A stretch of DNA of 64,000 nucleotides from DATAOG01 sp963753685 (GCA_963753685.1 CAVWDE010000008.1:186001-250000); one strand, 5' to 3'; shown: positions 1-9,038, counted from the stretch's first letter. Notes: a model not told the origin generated them from the sequence alone. Numbers and translations are program-made.

Positions 1-1
1 C

Positions 2-1462
2 GAGGCGCTGCGGCAGATGCAGGGCTGGGCCGAGCGCCTCGAAGCCGCCGGCGCCTTCGGCGAACTCGAGCGGGACCTGTTGGCCGTAGCCTTCGGCGAG
101 TATATGGCCCGGATCCTGGGCGGCATTCCGATGAGCCAGGGCGAGACCGTGCGCCTGCGCGCGCTCGGCCTCGACGAGGCGGCGATCGGACGGTTCGGCC
201 AGGGCGCGGTCGACGAGCTGATCCGCGATGGCAACACGACCGCCCGGCGGGCGCGGCTCGCCGCCCTGATCGCGGACGGCCGGTTCGGCGAATGGGGCCT
301 CGGCGACGACACGCTGGAGCTGATCCGCGAGCAGTTCCGGCGCTTCGCCGAGGAGCAGGTGCGTCCCTACGCCCAGGACTGGCACGCGCGCGACGAGCTG
401 ATCCCGCAGGCGGTGGTCGACGCCATCGCGGAGCTCGGCGTGTTCGGCCTGACCGTCGCCGAAGCCCATGGCGGCCTCGGGCTCGGCAAGGCCGCGATGT
501 GCGTGGTCACCGAGGAGCTGGCGCGCGGGTACATCGGCGTGGGCTCGCTCGGCACCCGCTCGGAGATCGCGGCCGAGCTGATCGGCCAAGCCGGCACCGA
601 GGCTCAGAAGGCCCGCTATCTGCCGAAGATCGCGTCCGGCGAGATCCTGCCGACCGCGGTCTTCACCGAGCCCAACACCGGCTCCGACCTCGCCTCGCTG
701 CAGACCCGCGCGGTCCGGGACGGCGAGGTTTACCGGGTGCATGGCGCCAAGACCTGGATCACCCATGCCGGTCGCGCCAACCTGATGACCATCCTCTGCC
801 GCACCGATCCGGGACAGCCCGGCTACCGCGGCCTTTCGATCCTGCTCGCCGAGAAGCCGCGCGGCAGCGGCACCGACCTATTCCCGGTCGCGGGCCTCGC
901 CGGCGGCGAGATCCCGGTGCTCGGCTACCGCGGGATGAAGGAATACACGCTTGCCTTCGACGGTTTCGCGGTGCCGGCGGATGGCCTGCTCGGCGGGACC
1001 CCGGGCCAGGGCTTCAAGCAGCTGATGGCGACCTTCGAGTCCGCCCGCATCCAGACCGCCGCGCGCGCGGTCGGGGTCGCGCAGAGCGCGCTCGATCACG
1101 GCCTCGCCTACGCCCGCGAGCGGGTCCAGTTCGGCCAGCCGATCTACGCCTTCCCACGGGTCGCCGACAAATTGGTCTGGATGGCGGTCGAGATCATGAT
1201 CGCGCGCCAGCTGACCCTGTTCGCCGCCCGCGAGAAGGATGCCGGCCACCGCTGCGATCTTGAGGCCGGCATGGCCAAGCTGCTCGCCGCCCAGGTCGCC
1301 TGGAGCGCTGCCGACAACGCGCTCCAGATCCACGGCGGCAACGGCTACGCGCTCGAATATCCGATCAGCCGGATCTTCTGCGACGCGCGCATCCTCAACA
1401 TCTTCGAGGGCGCGGCCGAGATCCAGGCCCAGATCATCGCCCGACGCCTGCTCGACGCTTGA
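2..1462 (+). CDS. acyl-CoA dehydrogenase, 5'-partial
   Basis: This is a flavin-dependent acyl-CoA dehydrogenase, which oxidises acyl-CoA to enoyl-CoA and passes electrons to ETF. The frame is open back to base 2, so the gene probably starts outside the window; the first visible ATG is at 17. About 100 N-terminal residues resemble the helical extension of long-form members. After them come the N-terminal helical, middle beta (TEPNTGSDLAS) and C-terminal helical domains. The C-terminal IFEGAAEIQ carries the Glu that aligns with the catalytic base of medium-chain enzymes. The substrate cannot be told from sequence. A strong hairpin follows the stop codon. Confidence 0.9.
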   Translation, partial: EALRQMQGWAERLEAAGAFGELERDLLAVAFGEYMARILGGIPMSQGETVRLRALGLDEAAIGRFGQGAVDELIRDGNTTARRARLAALIADGRFGEWGLGDDTLELIREQFRRFAEEQVRPYAQDWHARDELIPQAVVDAIAELGVFGLTVAEAHGGLGLGKAAMCVVTEELARGYIGVGSLGTRSEIAAELIGQAGTEAQKARYLPKIASGEILPTAVFTEPNTGSDLASLQTRAVRDGEVYRVHGAKTWITHAGRANLMTILCRTDPGQPGYRGLSILLAEKPRGSGTDLFPVAGLAGGEIPVLGYRGMKEYTLAFDGFAVPADGLLGGTPGQGFKQLMATFESARIQTAARAVGVAQSALDHGLAYARERVQFGQPIYAFPRVADKLVWMAVEIMIARQLTLFAAREKDAGHRCDLEAGMAKLLAAQVAWSAADNALQIHGGNGYALEYPISRIFCDARILNIFEGAAEIQAQIIARRLLDA

Positions 1463-1490
1463 GGGGCTGAGGCCGCTTGGCCGCCAAAGA

Positions 1491-1516
1491 GAACGGGCGG
1501 CTCGTGCCGCCCGTTC
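1491..1516. terminator. bidirectional hairpin terminator
   Basis: Perfect 10-bp arms (GAACGGGCGG at 1491-1500 and its complement at 1507-1516) enclose a 6-nt loop. The hairpin lies between the convergent acyl-CoA dehydrogenase and OmpA-domain genes. A short T-rich stretch follows on both strands, so it probably ends both transcripts. Confidence 0.7.
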
Positions 1517-1578
1517 CTGATTCTTGGACAGGCTGTGAGATCGCCGCGGGCTCAACCGGACGATCAGGTTGCGCGCTG

Positions 1579-2205
1579 CTAGTGCTTGAAGTCGATCGTC
1601 GCGCGCCGGTTCGCCTGATCCGGGGTGTTGTCCGGAGTCTGGACCGCAAGCTGAGTCTCGCCAAACGCTTCGGTCGTGACGATGTGCGCCGGAATGCCCG
1701 CCTTGACCAGCTCGGCCGCGACCGTGTTGGCCCGGCGCTGCGACAGCTTCATGTTGTAGTCGGGTGGACCGGCGGTGTCGGTATGGCCGCCGACAGTGAT
1801 GCCGCCCAGCTCGCGACCCTTGATATCGGCGATGATCGAGTTGAGCGTCGTCTCGGCTTTCGGATTGAGATCGGCCTTGTCGAAGGCGAAGTAGATCACG
1901 CCGCTCGCGGGCAGCGGCTCCGGCGGCGCGGCGGGCGCGATCTGGGCGATCGGCTGCGCCATCGCCTCCGGGCAGTCGTAGGTGTGGAGGGTGAGAACGG
2001 CGTCCTCCAACTTGTAGCGCTCGACCGGTTTGTCGGTCTTGTCGACCAGAACGCTGCACAAACGGTTCGGCCCCGAGCCAAACGTGCCGGACATTGCCTC
2101 GCCGGACATGGTCCCGGAAGGTCCGATGGCCCAGCTCGGCTGCACGCCGCCAGCGACCACGGCCGCCAGCGCCAGGGCCGAGCAGGTGATGGCTAGGCGA
2201 AACAT
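1579..2205 (-). CDS. OmpA-family peptidoglycan-binding protein
   Basis: The 208-residue product has a Sec signal peptide (about residues 1-26, ending PSWA), a low-complexity linker rich in Pro and Ala, and a C-terminal OmpA domain (about 95-205). The domain shows IYFAFDKADLNPKAE, GGHTDTAG and a late NRRATIDF, the usual peptidoglycan-contact motifs. No beta-barrel precedes it, so it is a periplasmic or anchored OmpA-domain protein and not a porin. A GGGGGA ribosome-binding sequence lies about 10 bases before the ATG at 2205. It is monocistronic and ends at the shared hairpin. Confidence 0.85.
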   Translation of the reverse strand: MFRLAITCSALALAAVVAGGVQPSWAIGPSGTMSGEAMSGTFGSGPNRLCSVLVDKTDKPVERYKLEDAVLTLHTYDCPEAMAQPIAQIAPAAPPEPLPASGVIYFAFDKADLNPKAETTLNSIIADIKGRELGGITVGGHTDTAGPPDYNMKLSQRRANTVAAELVKAGIPAHIVTTEAFGETQLAVQTPDNTPDQANRRATIDFKH

Positions 2206-2790
2206 GGCATGGTCCCCCTTCTCAGGTGATCTTGCTACCAGATCGGCATGACCAGCGGCGTCAACCCGCAGTTCAGCATGCGACCCCTCAGTCAGACCTT
2301 ATCGTCCAACCTGCATGATGTGGTACATTGCTCTTGCATCGAGGGCAAGTCACACTTTTGGCCAAGGTCTCGATTCTGATCGGTTTGACAAGTCCTGCGA
2401 CCGCAGTCGCGGGCGCTCTACCGTCGGATCGAGCCAGATGCCCGCCACCGGGAGGGGGCGGTCAAAGCGCCGGGCAAGTTCCTGAGCCCGTTCGAAGGCC
2501 GGCCGTGCGCCGGCGGGGAGAGCTGTCTGCCCCCGGGCGGAGAAAGAACGATCCGCTCGGTGCGTTGGTGCCGGAAGCAGGGATGAGATCGAAGGCGGGA
2601 CGGAGGCGACGGTCGGAATGGCGCTGATCGCAGCCCGCGCTATGATAGCCTGATGCCGGACGGGTCGGCGGCCGACCCGGCGCGTTGCGCGCGTTGCGAC
2701 AACCAGTCGCTGACCGAGCGCGGCGCGTCCGGGCCTATGACTGCTGCAGCCGCTACACGCCGCTACACAAAGACTCAAGGGAGACGGGAG
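2206..2790. other. intergenic region between divergent genes
   Basis: This 585-base stretch separates the OmpA-domain gene (minus) from the cupredoxin gene (plus) and should hold both promoters. Frames crossing it have no recognisable protein. TTGACA at about 2393 and TATGAT at about 2645 are promoter-like hexamers without convincing partners. I assign nothing firm here. Confidence 0.4.
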
Positions 2791-3231
2791 ATGAGGCGCC
2801 TCTTCGTAACTTGCGTTCTGGCTGCCCTGGCGATCGCGCCGGCGGCGCGCGCAGCCGAGCATGAGGTCCAGATGCTCTCGAAGGGCCCGGCGGGCCAGAT
2901 CAACTGGTTCGAGCCGCCGATCACTCACGCCGCGCCCGGCGACACGATTCATTTCGTTGCCACCGACAAGGGCCACAACAGCACCTCCCTGATCGTCCCG
3001 GCGGGGGGCGAGACCTGGAACGGCAAGCTCAGCCAGGACGTGTCGGTGACCCTGACCAAGCCTGGCGTCTATGCCTTCAAGTGCACGCCCCATTTCGGCC
3101 TCGGCATGATGGGACTGATCGTGGTCGGCAATTCGACGAGCAATCTCAAAGACGTCGAGGACGGCAGGTATCCCGGCAAGGCAAAGGCGACGCTTGAGGA
3201 GCTGTTGAAGCAGCTCAAGGCGTCGAAGTAG
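2791..3231 (+). CDS. pseudoazurin-like blue copper protein
   Basis: This 146-residue periplasmic cupredoxin probably carries electrons between redox enzymes. It has a signal peptide (about 1-21, ending ARA) and a single cupredoxin fold. His62 (GHNS), Cys98, His101 and Met106 (KCTPHFGLGMMG) match the four type-1 copper ligands, with the Cys-x2-His-x4-Met spacing of pseudoazurins. The ATG at 2791 is chosen because a purine-rich ribosome-binding sequence (AAGGGAGACGGGAG) precedes it and the signal peptide starts there, although the frame is open further upstream. No nitrite or nitrous oxide reductase is nearby, so the partner is unknown. Confidence 0.88.
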   Translation: MRRLFVTCVLAALAIAPAARAAEHEVQMLSKGPAGQINWFEPPITHAAPGDTIHFVATDKGHNSTSLIVPAGGETWNGKLSQDVSVTLTKPGVYAFKCTPHFGLGMMGLIVVGNSTSNLKDVEDGRYPGKAKATLEELLKQLKASK

Positions 3232-3428
3232 GTGCGAGGATACCTGCCGCGGCTCGCAGGCCGATCGCACCCGAAGATGCCCTGATGAGCGCCGGCCGGC
3301 CGGTTGGGTGCGGCCTTGAGGTTGTCGTCACCTCATCGTCTGGTTTACGATCCGGCAAGGGATCAGTGGCATAACGGCGCGGCCGCACGTGTCCCGCGAC
3401 AACACTCTTGCAGCGGTCCGACAGCTTC

Positions 3429-4619
3429 ATGATCACGAGCCCGATGACCAGCGAACCCAAGATCAACGTCGGGGTGATCGGCACGGGCTTCGTCGCCCGC
3501 CACTTCACCTATGAGCTCGAACGCCGGCCGGGCTATCGGCTGGCCAAGGTGCTGACCCGGCGGCCCCTGGACCGTTGCCCGGATTTCCCGTGCGAGGATG
3601 CGCTGACCGATTCCCTGGACGCGCTGATCGAGGCCAGCGACGTGGTCTTCGAATGCACGGGCGACGCTTTCTATGCCGCCCGGACGATCGGCGGCGTGCT
3701 CGATGCCGGCCGCCCGGTCGTGACCTTGAACGCCGAGTTCCACGCCACGATCGGCAGCCATTTCGTCGCGCGCGGCCTGCTCAGCGAGGCCGAGGGCGAT
3801 CAGCCCGGCTGTCTCGCCGCCCTCGCCGAGGACGCGCTCGCGACCGGTTTCACGCCGCTCGTCTACGGCAACATGAAAGCCTTTCTGAACCGCAATCCGA
3901 GCCCGGAGGAGATGCGCTACTGGGCCGAGCGGCAGGCCTACTCGATCGAGATGGTGACCTCGTTCACCGACGGCACCAAGGTTCAGATCGAGCAGTGCCT
4001 GGTCGCCAACGGCCTCGGCGCCGGGATCGCCAAGGAAGACCTGATCGGCCTCGCGACCGGCGATCTCAAGGTGGCGGCGGCGGAACTCGGCGCCACCGCC
4101 GACCGGCTGGGCCACCCACTCAGCGACTATATCCTGGACCGCGGCCTGCAACACGGCGTGTTCGTGGTCGCCCGCCACGACGAGCGCCAGGCGACCCCCT
4201 TGCGCAACTTCAAGCTCGGCGAGGGGCCCTATTACGTCCTGATCAAGGACTACTGCCTGGTCCACCTCGAGGTGTTCAAGACCATCGAGCGAGTCGTGCG
4301 CCAACATCGGCCGCTGCTCAACAACGGCGCGCTGCCGCGGGTCAGCGTCGCAACCATCGCCAAGCGCGCGCTCCGCCCCGGCGAGGTGATCGAGCGCGGC
4401 TGCGGCAGCTTCGAAGTGCGCGGGACCTGCGTCAACATCGCCGACCGGCCGGGCCACGTGCCGATCTGCCTCGCCAGCCAGATGCGTGTTCAGCGCCGGG
4501 TCGAGCCCGGCCAGCTGCTCACCATGGCCGACGTCGAGCTGCCCGAGACCGAGGCGCTGCTCGCCTGGCAGGCGATCGAGCGGCGGGTTCTCGAGCCCGA
4601 ACGGGCCGTCGCCTGCTAG
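3429..4619 (+). CDS. NAD(P)-dependent dehydrogenase with C-terminal SAF domain
   Basis: The 396-residue protein starts with a Rossmann fold (GVIGTGFVARHF) and continues with a homoserine-dehydrogenase/Gfo-Idh-like catalytic region. It ends in a SAF domain (about residues 305-385, including AKRALRPGEVIERG), the antifreeze-like module also found in sialic acid synthases. It heads four co-directional genes for nucleotide-sugar formation, so it probably reduces or oxidises a sugar precursor; the substrate is not known. The ATG at 3429 was preferred over a TTG at 3408; an ATG at 3444 is also possible and none has a strong ribosome-binding site. Confidence 0.7.
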   Translation: MITSPMTSEPKINVGVIGTGFVARHFTYELERRPGYRLAKVLTRRPLDRCPDFPCEDALTDSLDALIEASDVVFECTGDAFYAARTIGGVLDAGRPVVTLNAEFHATIGSHFVARGLLSEAEGDQPGCLAALAEDALATGFTPLVYGNMKAFLNRNPSPEEMRYWAERQAYSIEMVTSFTDGTKVQIEQCLVANGLGAGIAKEDLIGLATGDLKVAAAELGATADRLGHPLSDYILDRGLQHGVFVVARHDERQATPLRNFKLGEGPYYVLIKDYCLVHLEVFKTIERVVRQHRPLLNNGALPRVSVATIAKRALRPGEVIERGCGSFEVRGTCVNIADRPGHVPICLASQMRVQRRVEPGQLLTMADVELPETEALLAWQAIERRVLEPERAVAC

Positions 4620-4672
4620 CGCCGGCCGCCCAGGCCCGCCGCCGCGCCCCTGCGCCAAGCTCGCGAGGTCCG

Positions 4673-5233
4673 ATGGACATCCAGGCGACCGCGATCCCGG
4701 ACGTGAAGGTGATCACGCCGGCCCGCCACGGCGATCACCGCGGGTTCTTCTCCGAGGTGTACAACCGGCAGGCCCTCGCCGAGGCCGGCATCGACATTGA
4801 GTTCGTCCAGGACAACCATTCCTATTCGGCCCAGCGCGGCACGCTGCGCGGCCTGCACTTCCAGCGGCCGCCCGCGGCCCAGACCAAGCTGCTCAGAGTG
4901 CTGCGGGGCGCGGTGGTCGACGTCGCAGTCGACTGCCGGCTCGGCTCTCCGACCTTCGGCGCGCACGTGATGGTCGAGCTGTCGGCGGCCGCCGGCAATC
5001 AGATCCTCTGCCCCAAGGGCTTCGCGCATGCCACCCTGACCGTGGCCCCCGATACCGAGATCACCTACAAGGTCGACGCCTACTACGCCCCCAACCGCGA
5101 CCTCGGCGTGCGCTTCGACGACCCCGATCTCGCGATCCCCTGGCCGATCCCCAAGAGCCAGCTCGTGCTGTCGGACAAGGACCGGAACCTGCCCTGGTTC
5201 CGCGACCTGCCGGCGGTGTTCAGCTACCCCTGA
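4673..5233 (+). CDS. rfbC: dTDP-4-dehydrorhamnose 3,5-epimerase family protein
   Basis: This 186-residue cupin belongs to the RmlC family, which epimerises C3 and/or C5 of dTDP-4-keto-6-deoxy sugars. RGLHFQ carries the catalytic His, TKLLRVLRG the conserved Lys, and DTEITYKVDAYY the Tyr region. The C-terminal LSDKDRNLPWFRD is typical of the family. The start is the ATG at 4673, just after GAGGTC. The frame is open far upstream inside the previous gene, but that part reads as a shadow. A tandem duplication covers the stop codon. Whether it is a true 3,5-epimerase or a 3-epimerase cannot be told. Confidence 0.85.
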   Translation: MDIQATAIPDVKVITPARHGDHRGFFSEVYNRQALAEAGIDIEFVQDNHSYSAQRGTLRGLHFQRPPAAQTKLLRVLRGAVVDVAVDCRLGSPTFGAHVMVELSAAAGNQILCPKGFAHATLTVAPDTEITYKVDAYYAPNRDLGVRFDDPDLAIPWPIPKSQLVLSDKDRNLPWFRDLPAVFSYP

Positions 5234-5267
5234 TCGTTCAATGTCAGCTACCCCTGATCGTTCAATG
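5220..5267 (+). repeat. 24-bp perfect tandem duplication over the rfbC stop
   Basis: Bases 5220-5243 and 5244-5267 are identical 24-mers. The first copy contains the rfbC stop codon (5231-5233). Because 24 is a multiple of three, the second copy repeats the stop in frame. Each copy ends in ATG, which gives spurious start codons upstream of the next gene. Confidence 0.95.
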
Positions 5268-5282
5268 AGAAAGGACATTTCC

Positions 5283-6311
5283 ATGGAGCGCGTTCTCGTG
5301 ACCGGCGCCGGCGGCTACATCGGCACCTCGCTGGTGCCGATGCTGCTCGCCCAGGGCTACAAAGTGCGGGCGCTCGACCGCTTCTTCTTCGGCCGCAACC
5401 TTTTGCCCGAGCACGAGCAGCTGGAGCTGATCAAGGCCGACAGCCGGCGGCTCGAGCCCGCCTGGTTGGAGGACGTCGACCACGTGATCGACCTGGTCGC
5501 GATCTCCAACGACCCGAGCGGCGAGCTGTTCCAGGACGCGACCTACCAGATCAACCACGAATCAAGGGTGCACTGCGCCACTCTGGCCAAGGCGGCCGGC
5601 GTCAAGCGCTACGTCCTGCCGTCGTCCTGCAGCATCTACGGCTTCCAGGAGCCGGGCGTGATCTGCACCGAGAGCCATCCGACCAACCCGCTGACCACCT
5701 ACGCCAAGGCCAACGAGATGGCCGAGCAAGGCGTCCTGCAGCTGGCCGATGCCCGGTTCTGCGTCGTGGTCCTGCGCCAGGCCACGGTCTACGGCTACAG
5801 CCCACGCATGCGCTTCGACCTGGCCATCAACGGCATGACCTACGGCGCCTGGAAGACCGGTGTTTTGCCGCTGATGCGCGACGGCAGCCAGTGGCGGCCG
5901 ATGGTGCATGTGCGCGATACCGCAAGCGCCCAGATCTTCATGCTCAAGGCGCCGCGGGCCAGGGTCGCCGGCCAGCTGTTCAACATCGGCTCGGCCGCCA
6001 ACAACTACCAGCTCGGGCCGCTCGCCGAGACCATCTGCGAGATCCTGCCCAAGCCAGTCAAGATCGACTGGTATGGCGACGTCGACCACCGTTCCTACCA
6101 GGTCTCGTTCGACAAGGTCGAGGCGCTCGGCTGGAAGGCGAAGTACAGCGCGCGCGACGGCGCCCTCGAGATCTACGAGAAGCTGGCATCCGGCGCGGTC
6201 GACAAGACCACCGAGACGATCACGCTCGAGTGGTACCAGACGCTCACCAAATGGCACCACGTCATCAAAGAGGTCGAGCTGCACGGCGGCATCGTCAACA
6301 TCAACCTCTAG
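5283..6311 (+). CDS. extended SDR, NAD-dependent sugar epimerase/dehydratase family, atypical active site
   Basis: The 342-residue protein has the nucleotide-binding motif GAGGYIG (residues 8-14) and the Ser-containing SSCSIYG of sugar-nucleotide SDRs. At the usual YxxxK position it reads YAKAN: Tyr140 is present but Asn144 replaces the catalytic Lys. The flanking ..MAE aligns well, so this is not a shifted alignment. The start at 5283 follows AAAGGA with 7-base spacing; ATGs at 5241 and 5265 lie in the duplicated segment and are poorer. It may catalyse an altered reaction or be non-catalytic. It sits between the epimerase gene and rmlA in one operon. Confidence 0.75.
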   Translation: MERVLVTGAGGYIGTSLVPMLLAQGYKVRALDRFFFGRNLLPEHEQLELIKADSRRLEPAWLEDVDHVIDLVAISNDPSGELFQDATYQINHESRVHCATLAKAAGVKRYVLPSSCSIYGFQEPGVICTESHPTNPLTTYAKANEMAEQGVLQLADARFCVVVLRQATVYGYSPRMRFDLAINGMTYGAWKTGVLPLMRDGSQWRPMVHVRDTASAQIFMLKAPRARVAGQLFNIGSAANNYQLGPLAETICEILPKPVKIDWYGDVDHRSYQVSFDKVEALGWKAKYSARDGALEIYEKLASGAVDKTTETITLEWYQTLTKWHHVIKEVELHGGIVNINL

Positions 6312-6346
6312 GATTTTGAGACGTCGCAGCGGGAGCCTTCGGAACC

Positions 6347-7249
6347 ATGTGGAAAGGCATCATTCTGGCCGGCGGCTCGGGCACGCGGCTGCATCCGGTG
6401 ACCCGGGCGGTGTGCAAGCAGCTGCTGCCGATCTACGACAAGCCGCTGATCTATTTTCCGCTCACCACCCTGATGCTGGCGGGCATCCGGGACATCCTGG
6501 TGATCACCACGCCCGAGGATCAGGCCGCCTTCAAGCGCCTGCTGAACGCCGGCGAGCAATGGGGCCTGCGCGTCAGCTACGCGGTTCAGCCCAAACCCGA
6601 GGGCCTGGCCCAGGCATTCCTGATCGGCCGCGACTTCATCGCCAATGATCACTGCGCGCTGGTGTTGGGCGACAACATCTTCTTCGGCCACTACATCCGC
6701 GAGGACCTGAAGCGGGCCGCCGGCCAGGCGCTCGGCGCCACGGTCTTCGGCTATCAGGTGCGCGACCCCGAGCGCTACGGCGTGGTCGAGTTCGACGCCG
6801 CCGGCCGCGCGGTCTCGCTCGAGGAGAAGCCGGCCCGGCCCAGGTCCAATTACGCGGTCACCGGCCTCTATTTCTACGACAACCAGGTAGTCGACATCGC
6901 GGCCTCGATCCGGCCGTCGGGGCGCGGCGAGCTCGAGATCACCGACGTCAACCGGCGCTATCTGGAGCAGGGCCAGCTCCGGGTCGAGCGCATGGGCCGC
7001 GGCTACGCCTGGTTCGATGCCGGGACCCACGACAGCCTGCTCCAGGCGGCCGAGTTCGTGCGCACCATCCAGGAGCGACAAGGCCTGCAGATCGCCTGCC
7101 CCGAGGAGATCGCCTACCGGCTCGGCTACATCGATGCGCCCCAACTCCAGCGCCTCGCCGCACCGCTCGCCAAAACCGAGTACGGTCAGTACCTCCGGCG
7201 CATCGCCGACGAGCAGGGCCCCCGCGACTGGGCCGGCCTCGACCGCTAG
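6347..7249 (+). CDS. rfbA: glucose-1-phosphate thymidylyltransferase (RmlA)
   Basis: This enzyme makes dTDP-glucose from dTTP and glucose 1-phosphate, the first step toward dTDP-deoxysugars. The 300-residue length is normal. The N terminus carries the nucleotidyltransferase signature GIILAGGSGTRLHPVT, then KQLLPIYDKPLIYFPL. Later motifs are ALVLGDNIFFG, YGVVEFD, LEEKPARPRSNYAVTGLYFYD and AWFDAGTHDSLL. It is last of the four sugar genes, 35 bases after the SDR. No rmlB (dTDP-glucose 4,6-dehydratase) or rmlD is in the window, so the rest of the pathway must be encoded elsewhere. Confidence 0.93.
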   Translation: MWKGIILAGGSGTRLHPVTRAVCKQLLPIYDKPLIYFPLTTLMLAGIRDILVITTPEDQAAFKRLLNAGEQWGLRVSYAVQPKPEGLAQAFLIGRDFIANDHCALVLGDNIFFGHYIREDLKRAAGQALGATVFGYQVRDPERYGVVEFDAAGRAVSLEEKPARPRSNYAVTGLYFYDNQVVDIAASIRPSGRGELEITDVNRRYLEQGQLRVERMGRGYAWFDAGTHDSLLQAAEFVRTIQERQGLQIACPEEIAYRLGYIDAPQLQRLAAPLAKTEYGQYLRRIADEQGPRDWAGLDR

Positions 7250-7826
7250 CGCCAGCGGCCCGCCCCGAGCCGCGAGCCAGCAAGGTTCTGGACAGCCGAT
7301 CACGGTTGCCGCTTTGAAGCCCGGTACGCGGCTCCTCGACCACACCGCCGCTCCGGCACTCAGTCCTCGAGCCCGGACTGGTCACCGCGGACAGGTTTGG
7401 CAGGGGCATCGGGGGTCCCGGGCTGTGGTCGATGGTTTTGGCCGAACATCGCCAGGCGGAGCGCCGTCGCCAGGTGCGGCGCCTCCTCCAGGAGGAGGAG
7501 CAGGCGTCCCGCCGGGATCTGCCCCCGCCGCCTTGCTTGGGCGCACGCTGCACACGGCGCACCTCCGCCCACAACACCCCGCCGACGGCCGGCCGCCGCC
7601 GAATCGTGCAACGCGGCCACTCGCTGACGGCCGCTTCCCAATTGCCGCCAACGCGATGGCCGGGGGCGGTATTGTCTCAGTTTGAAATTTTTACAGCGGC
7701 GAAATCTGCGGTCATCGCCGAGCGATGGCGACGCAGGCAGCTTTCATCCTCTCCATGAGCCACGCCCGGTGGGTCGGGGCGGACATCAATCGTCCGGCTT
7801 GAACATCGAGTCGACCCGGTGATCAG
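7250..7826. other. 577-base stretch without a recognised gene
   Basis: Several overlapping frames are open here because the DNA is very GC-rich; none has a recognisable domain. The most gene-like is a minus-strand frame at 7360-7641. Its last ~50 codons favour G or C in third position (product ending DQSGLED), but it has no clear start or family. An AT-rich patch near 7680-7692 could be part of a promoter. I see nothing else. Confidence 0.35.
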
Positions 7827-9038
7827 CTACGCCTGCTTCTCATCGAGACTGGGCAGGAACACCACCAGGAGGCCGATCGCCGGCAGGAGCGCGCACAGTT
7901 GGAACGCCCGCTCGATGCCGTGGGCGTCAGCCAGCCAGCCGATCAGGGCGGCACCGATGCCACCCATGCCGAACGCGAAGCCGAAGAACAATCCGCCGAC
8001 CATACCGACGCGGCCCGGCAGGAGCTGCTGGGCGTAGACGACGATCGCCGGAAAGGCCGAGGCCATGGTCAAGCCGATCAGCACCGCCAGGAGGTCGGTC
8101 CAGAACAGGCTGACGAACGGCAAAGCGAGGCTCAGCGGCAGCACGCCCAGGATCGAGATCCACAAGATCGGCTTGCGGCCGATCCGATCGCCGATCGGGC
8201 CGCCGATCAGCGTGCCCACCGCCACCGCACCCAAAAACAGGAACAGGTGGATCTGGGCACTGCCGACCGAAACCGCGAAGCGGTGGATCATGAAGAAGGT
8301 GTAGTAGGAGGCGAAGGCAGCCATATAGAAGTTCTTGGAGAAGGTCAGCGCCAAAAGGATCGCAACCGCGGCGATCACCCGGCCGCGTCCGACCGGCGCC
8401 GGGGCCGCGATCGGACCGCCGGTCCGCCGCAGCGCCAGATGGTCGCGATACCAGAGACCGACCCGGCTCAGGATGCCGATGCCGATCACGGCCGCCAGCG
8501 CGAACCAGGCGATGTAGAGCTGGCCGTTCGGGATCACCAGCAGCGCCACCAGCAGCGGGCTGATCGCCTGCCCGGCATTGCCGCCGACCTGGAACACCGA
8601 CTGGGCGAAGCCGTAGCGCCCCCCGGCGGCGAGCCGGGCCACGCGCGACGCCTCGGGGTGGAACACCGAGCTGCCGATGCCGATCAGGGCCGCGGCCAGC
8701 AGCATGGTGGCGAAGCCGCCGGCGACCGACAGGAGCAGCATGCCGACGAAGGTCGAGGCCATCCCGCACGCCAGGGAGAACGGCTGCGGGTGCTGGTCGG
8801 AGTAGAGCCCGATCATCGGCTGCAGGATCGAGGCGGTCAGCTGGAAGGTCAGCGTGATGATCCCGATTTGCACGAAGTCGAGCGCCAGCGGCTTCTTGAT
8901 CAACGGATAGATCGACAGCAGCGCCGACTGCATCGTGTCGTTGAGGAAGTGCCCCGCACTGACCGCAAGGAGAATCGGCAGCACCGCCGTGCCCGCGATC
9001 CGTGCCCCTGCCGCCGCGCTTGCGCTGCTTGCCGCCAT
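7827..9038 (-). CDS. MFS efflux transporter, fosmidomycin-resistance (Fsr) type
   Basis: This 403-residue inner-membrane protein has about 12 hydrophobic segments. The N-terminal AGHFLNDTMQSALLSIYPL and the following GIITLTFQLTASILQP are characteristic of the Fsr branch of the major facilitator superfamily. SSVFHPEASRVAR and QVGGNAGQAISPL are also typical of the branch. E. coli Fsr exports fosmidomycin; the natural substrate here is unknown. The gene is downstream of rnhB on the same strand but 303 bases away, and a near-perfect palindrome lies in that gap, so it is probably transcribed separately. Confidence 0.85.
   Translation of the reverse strand: MAASSASAAAGARIAGTAVLPILLAVSAGHFLNDTMQSALLSIYPLIKKPLALDFVQIGIITLTFQLTASILQPMIGLYSDQHPQPFSLACGMASTFVGMLLLSVAGGFATMLLAAALIGIGSSVFHPEASRVARLAAGGRYGFAQSVFQVGGNAGQAISPLLVALLVIPNGQLYIAWFALAAVIGIGILSRVGLWYRDHLALRRTGGPIAAPAPVGRGRVIAAVAILLALTFSKNFYMAAFASYYTFFMIHRFAVSVGSAQIHLFLFLGAVAVGTLIGGPIGDRIGRKPILWISILGVLPLSLALPFVSLFWTDLLAVLIGLTMASAFPAIVVYAQQLLPGRVGMVGGLFFGFAFGMGGIGAALIGWLADAHGIERAFQLCALLPAIGLLVVFLPSLDEKQA

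Noticed and set aside
3575..4672. Long open frame upstream of and continuous with rfbC
   Set aside because: It lies wholly over the SAF-domain dehydrogenase gene in another frame, is Arg/Pro/Gly-rich, and RmlC proteins start at the ATG at 4673.
7360..7641. 93-codon minus-strand gene between rfbA and the exporter gene
   Set aside because: The third-position bias of its end is suggestive, but there is no ribosome-binding site, no domain, and many overlapping frames are open in this GC-rich stretch.
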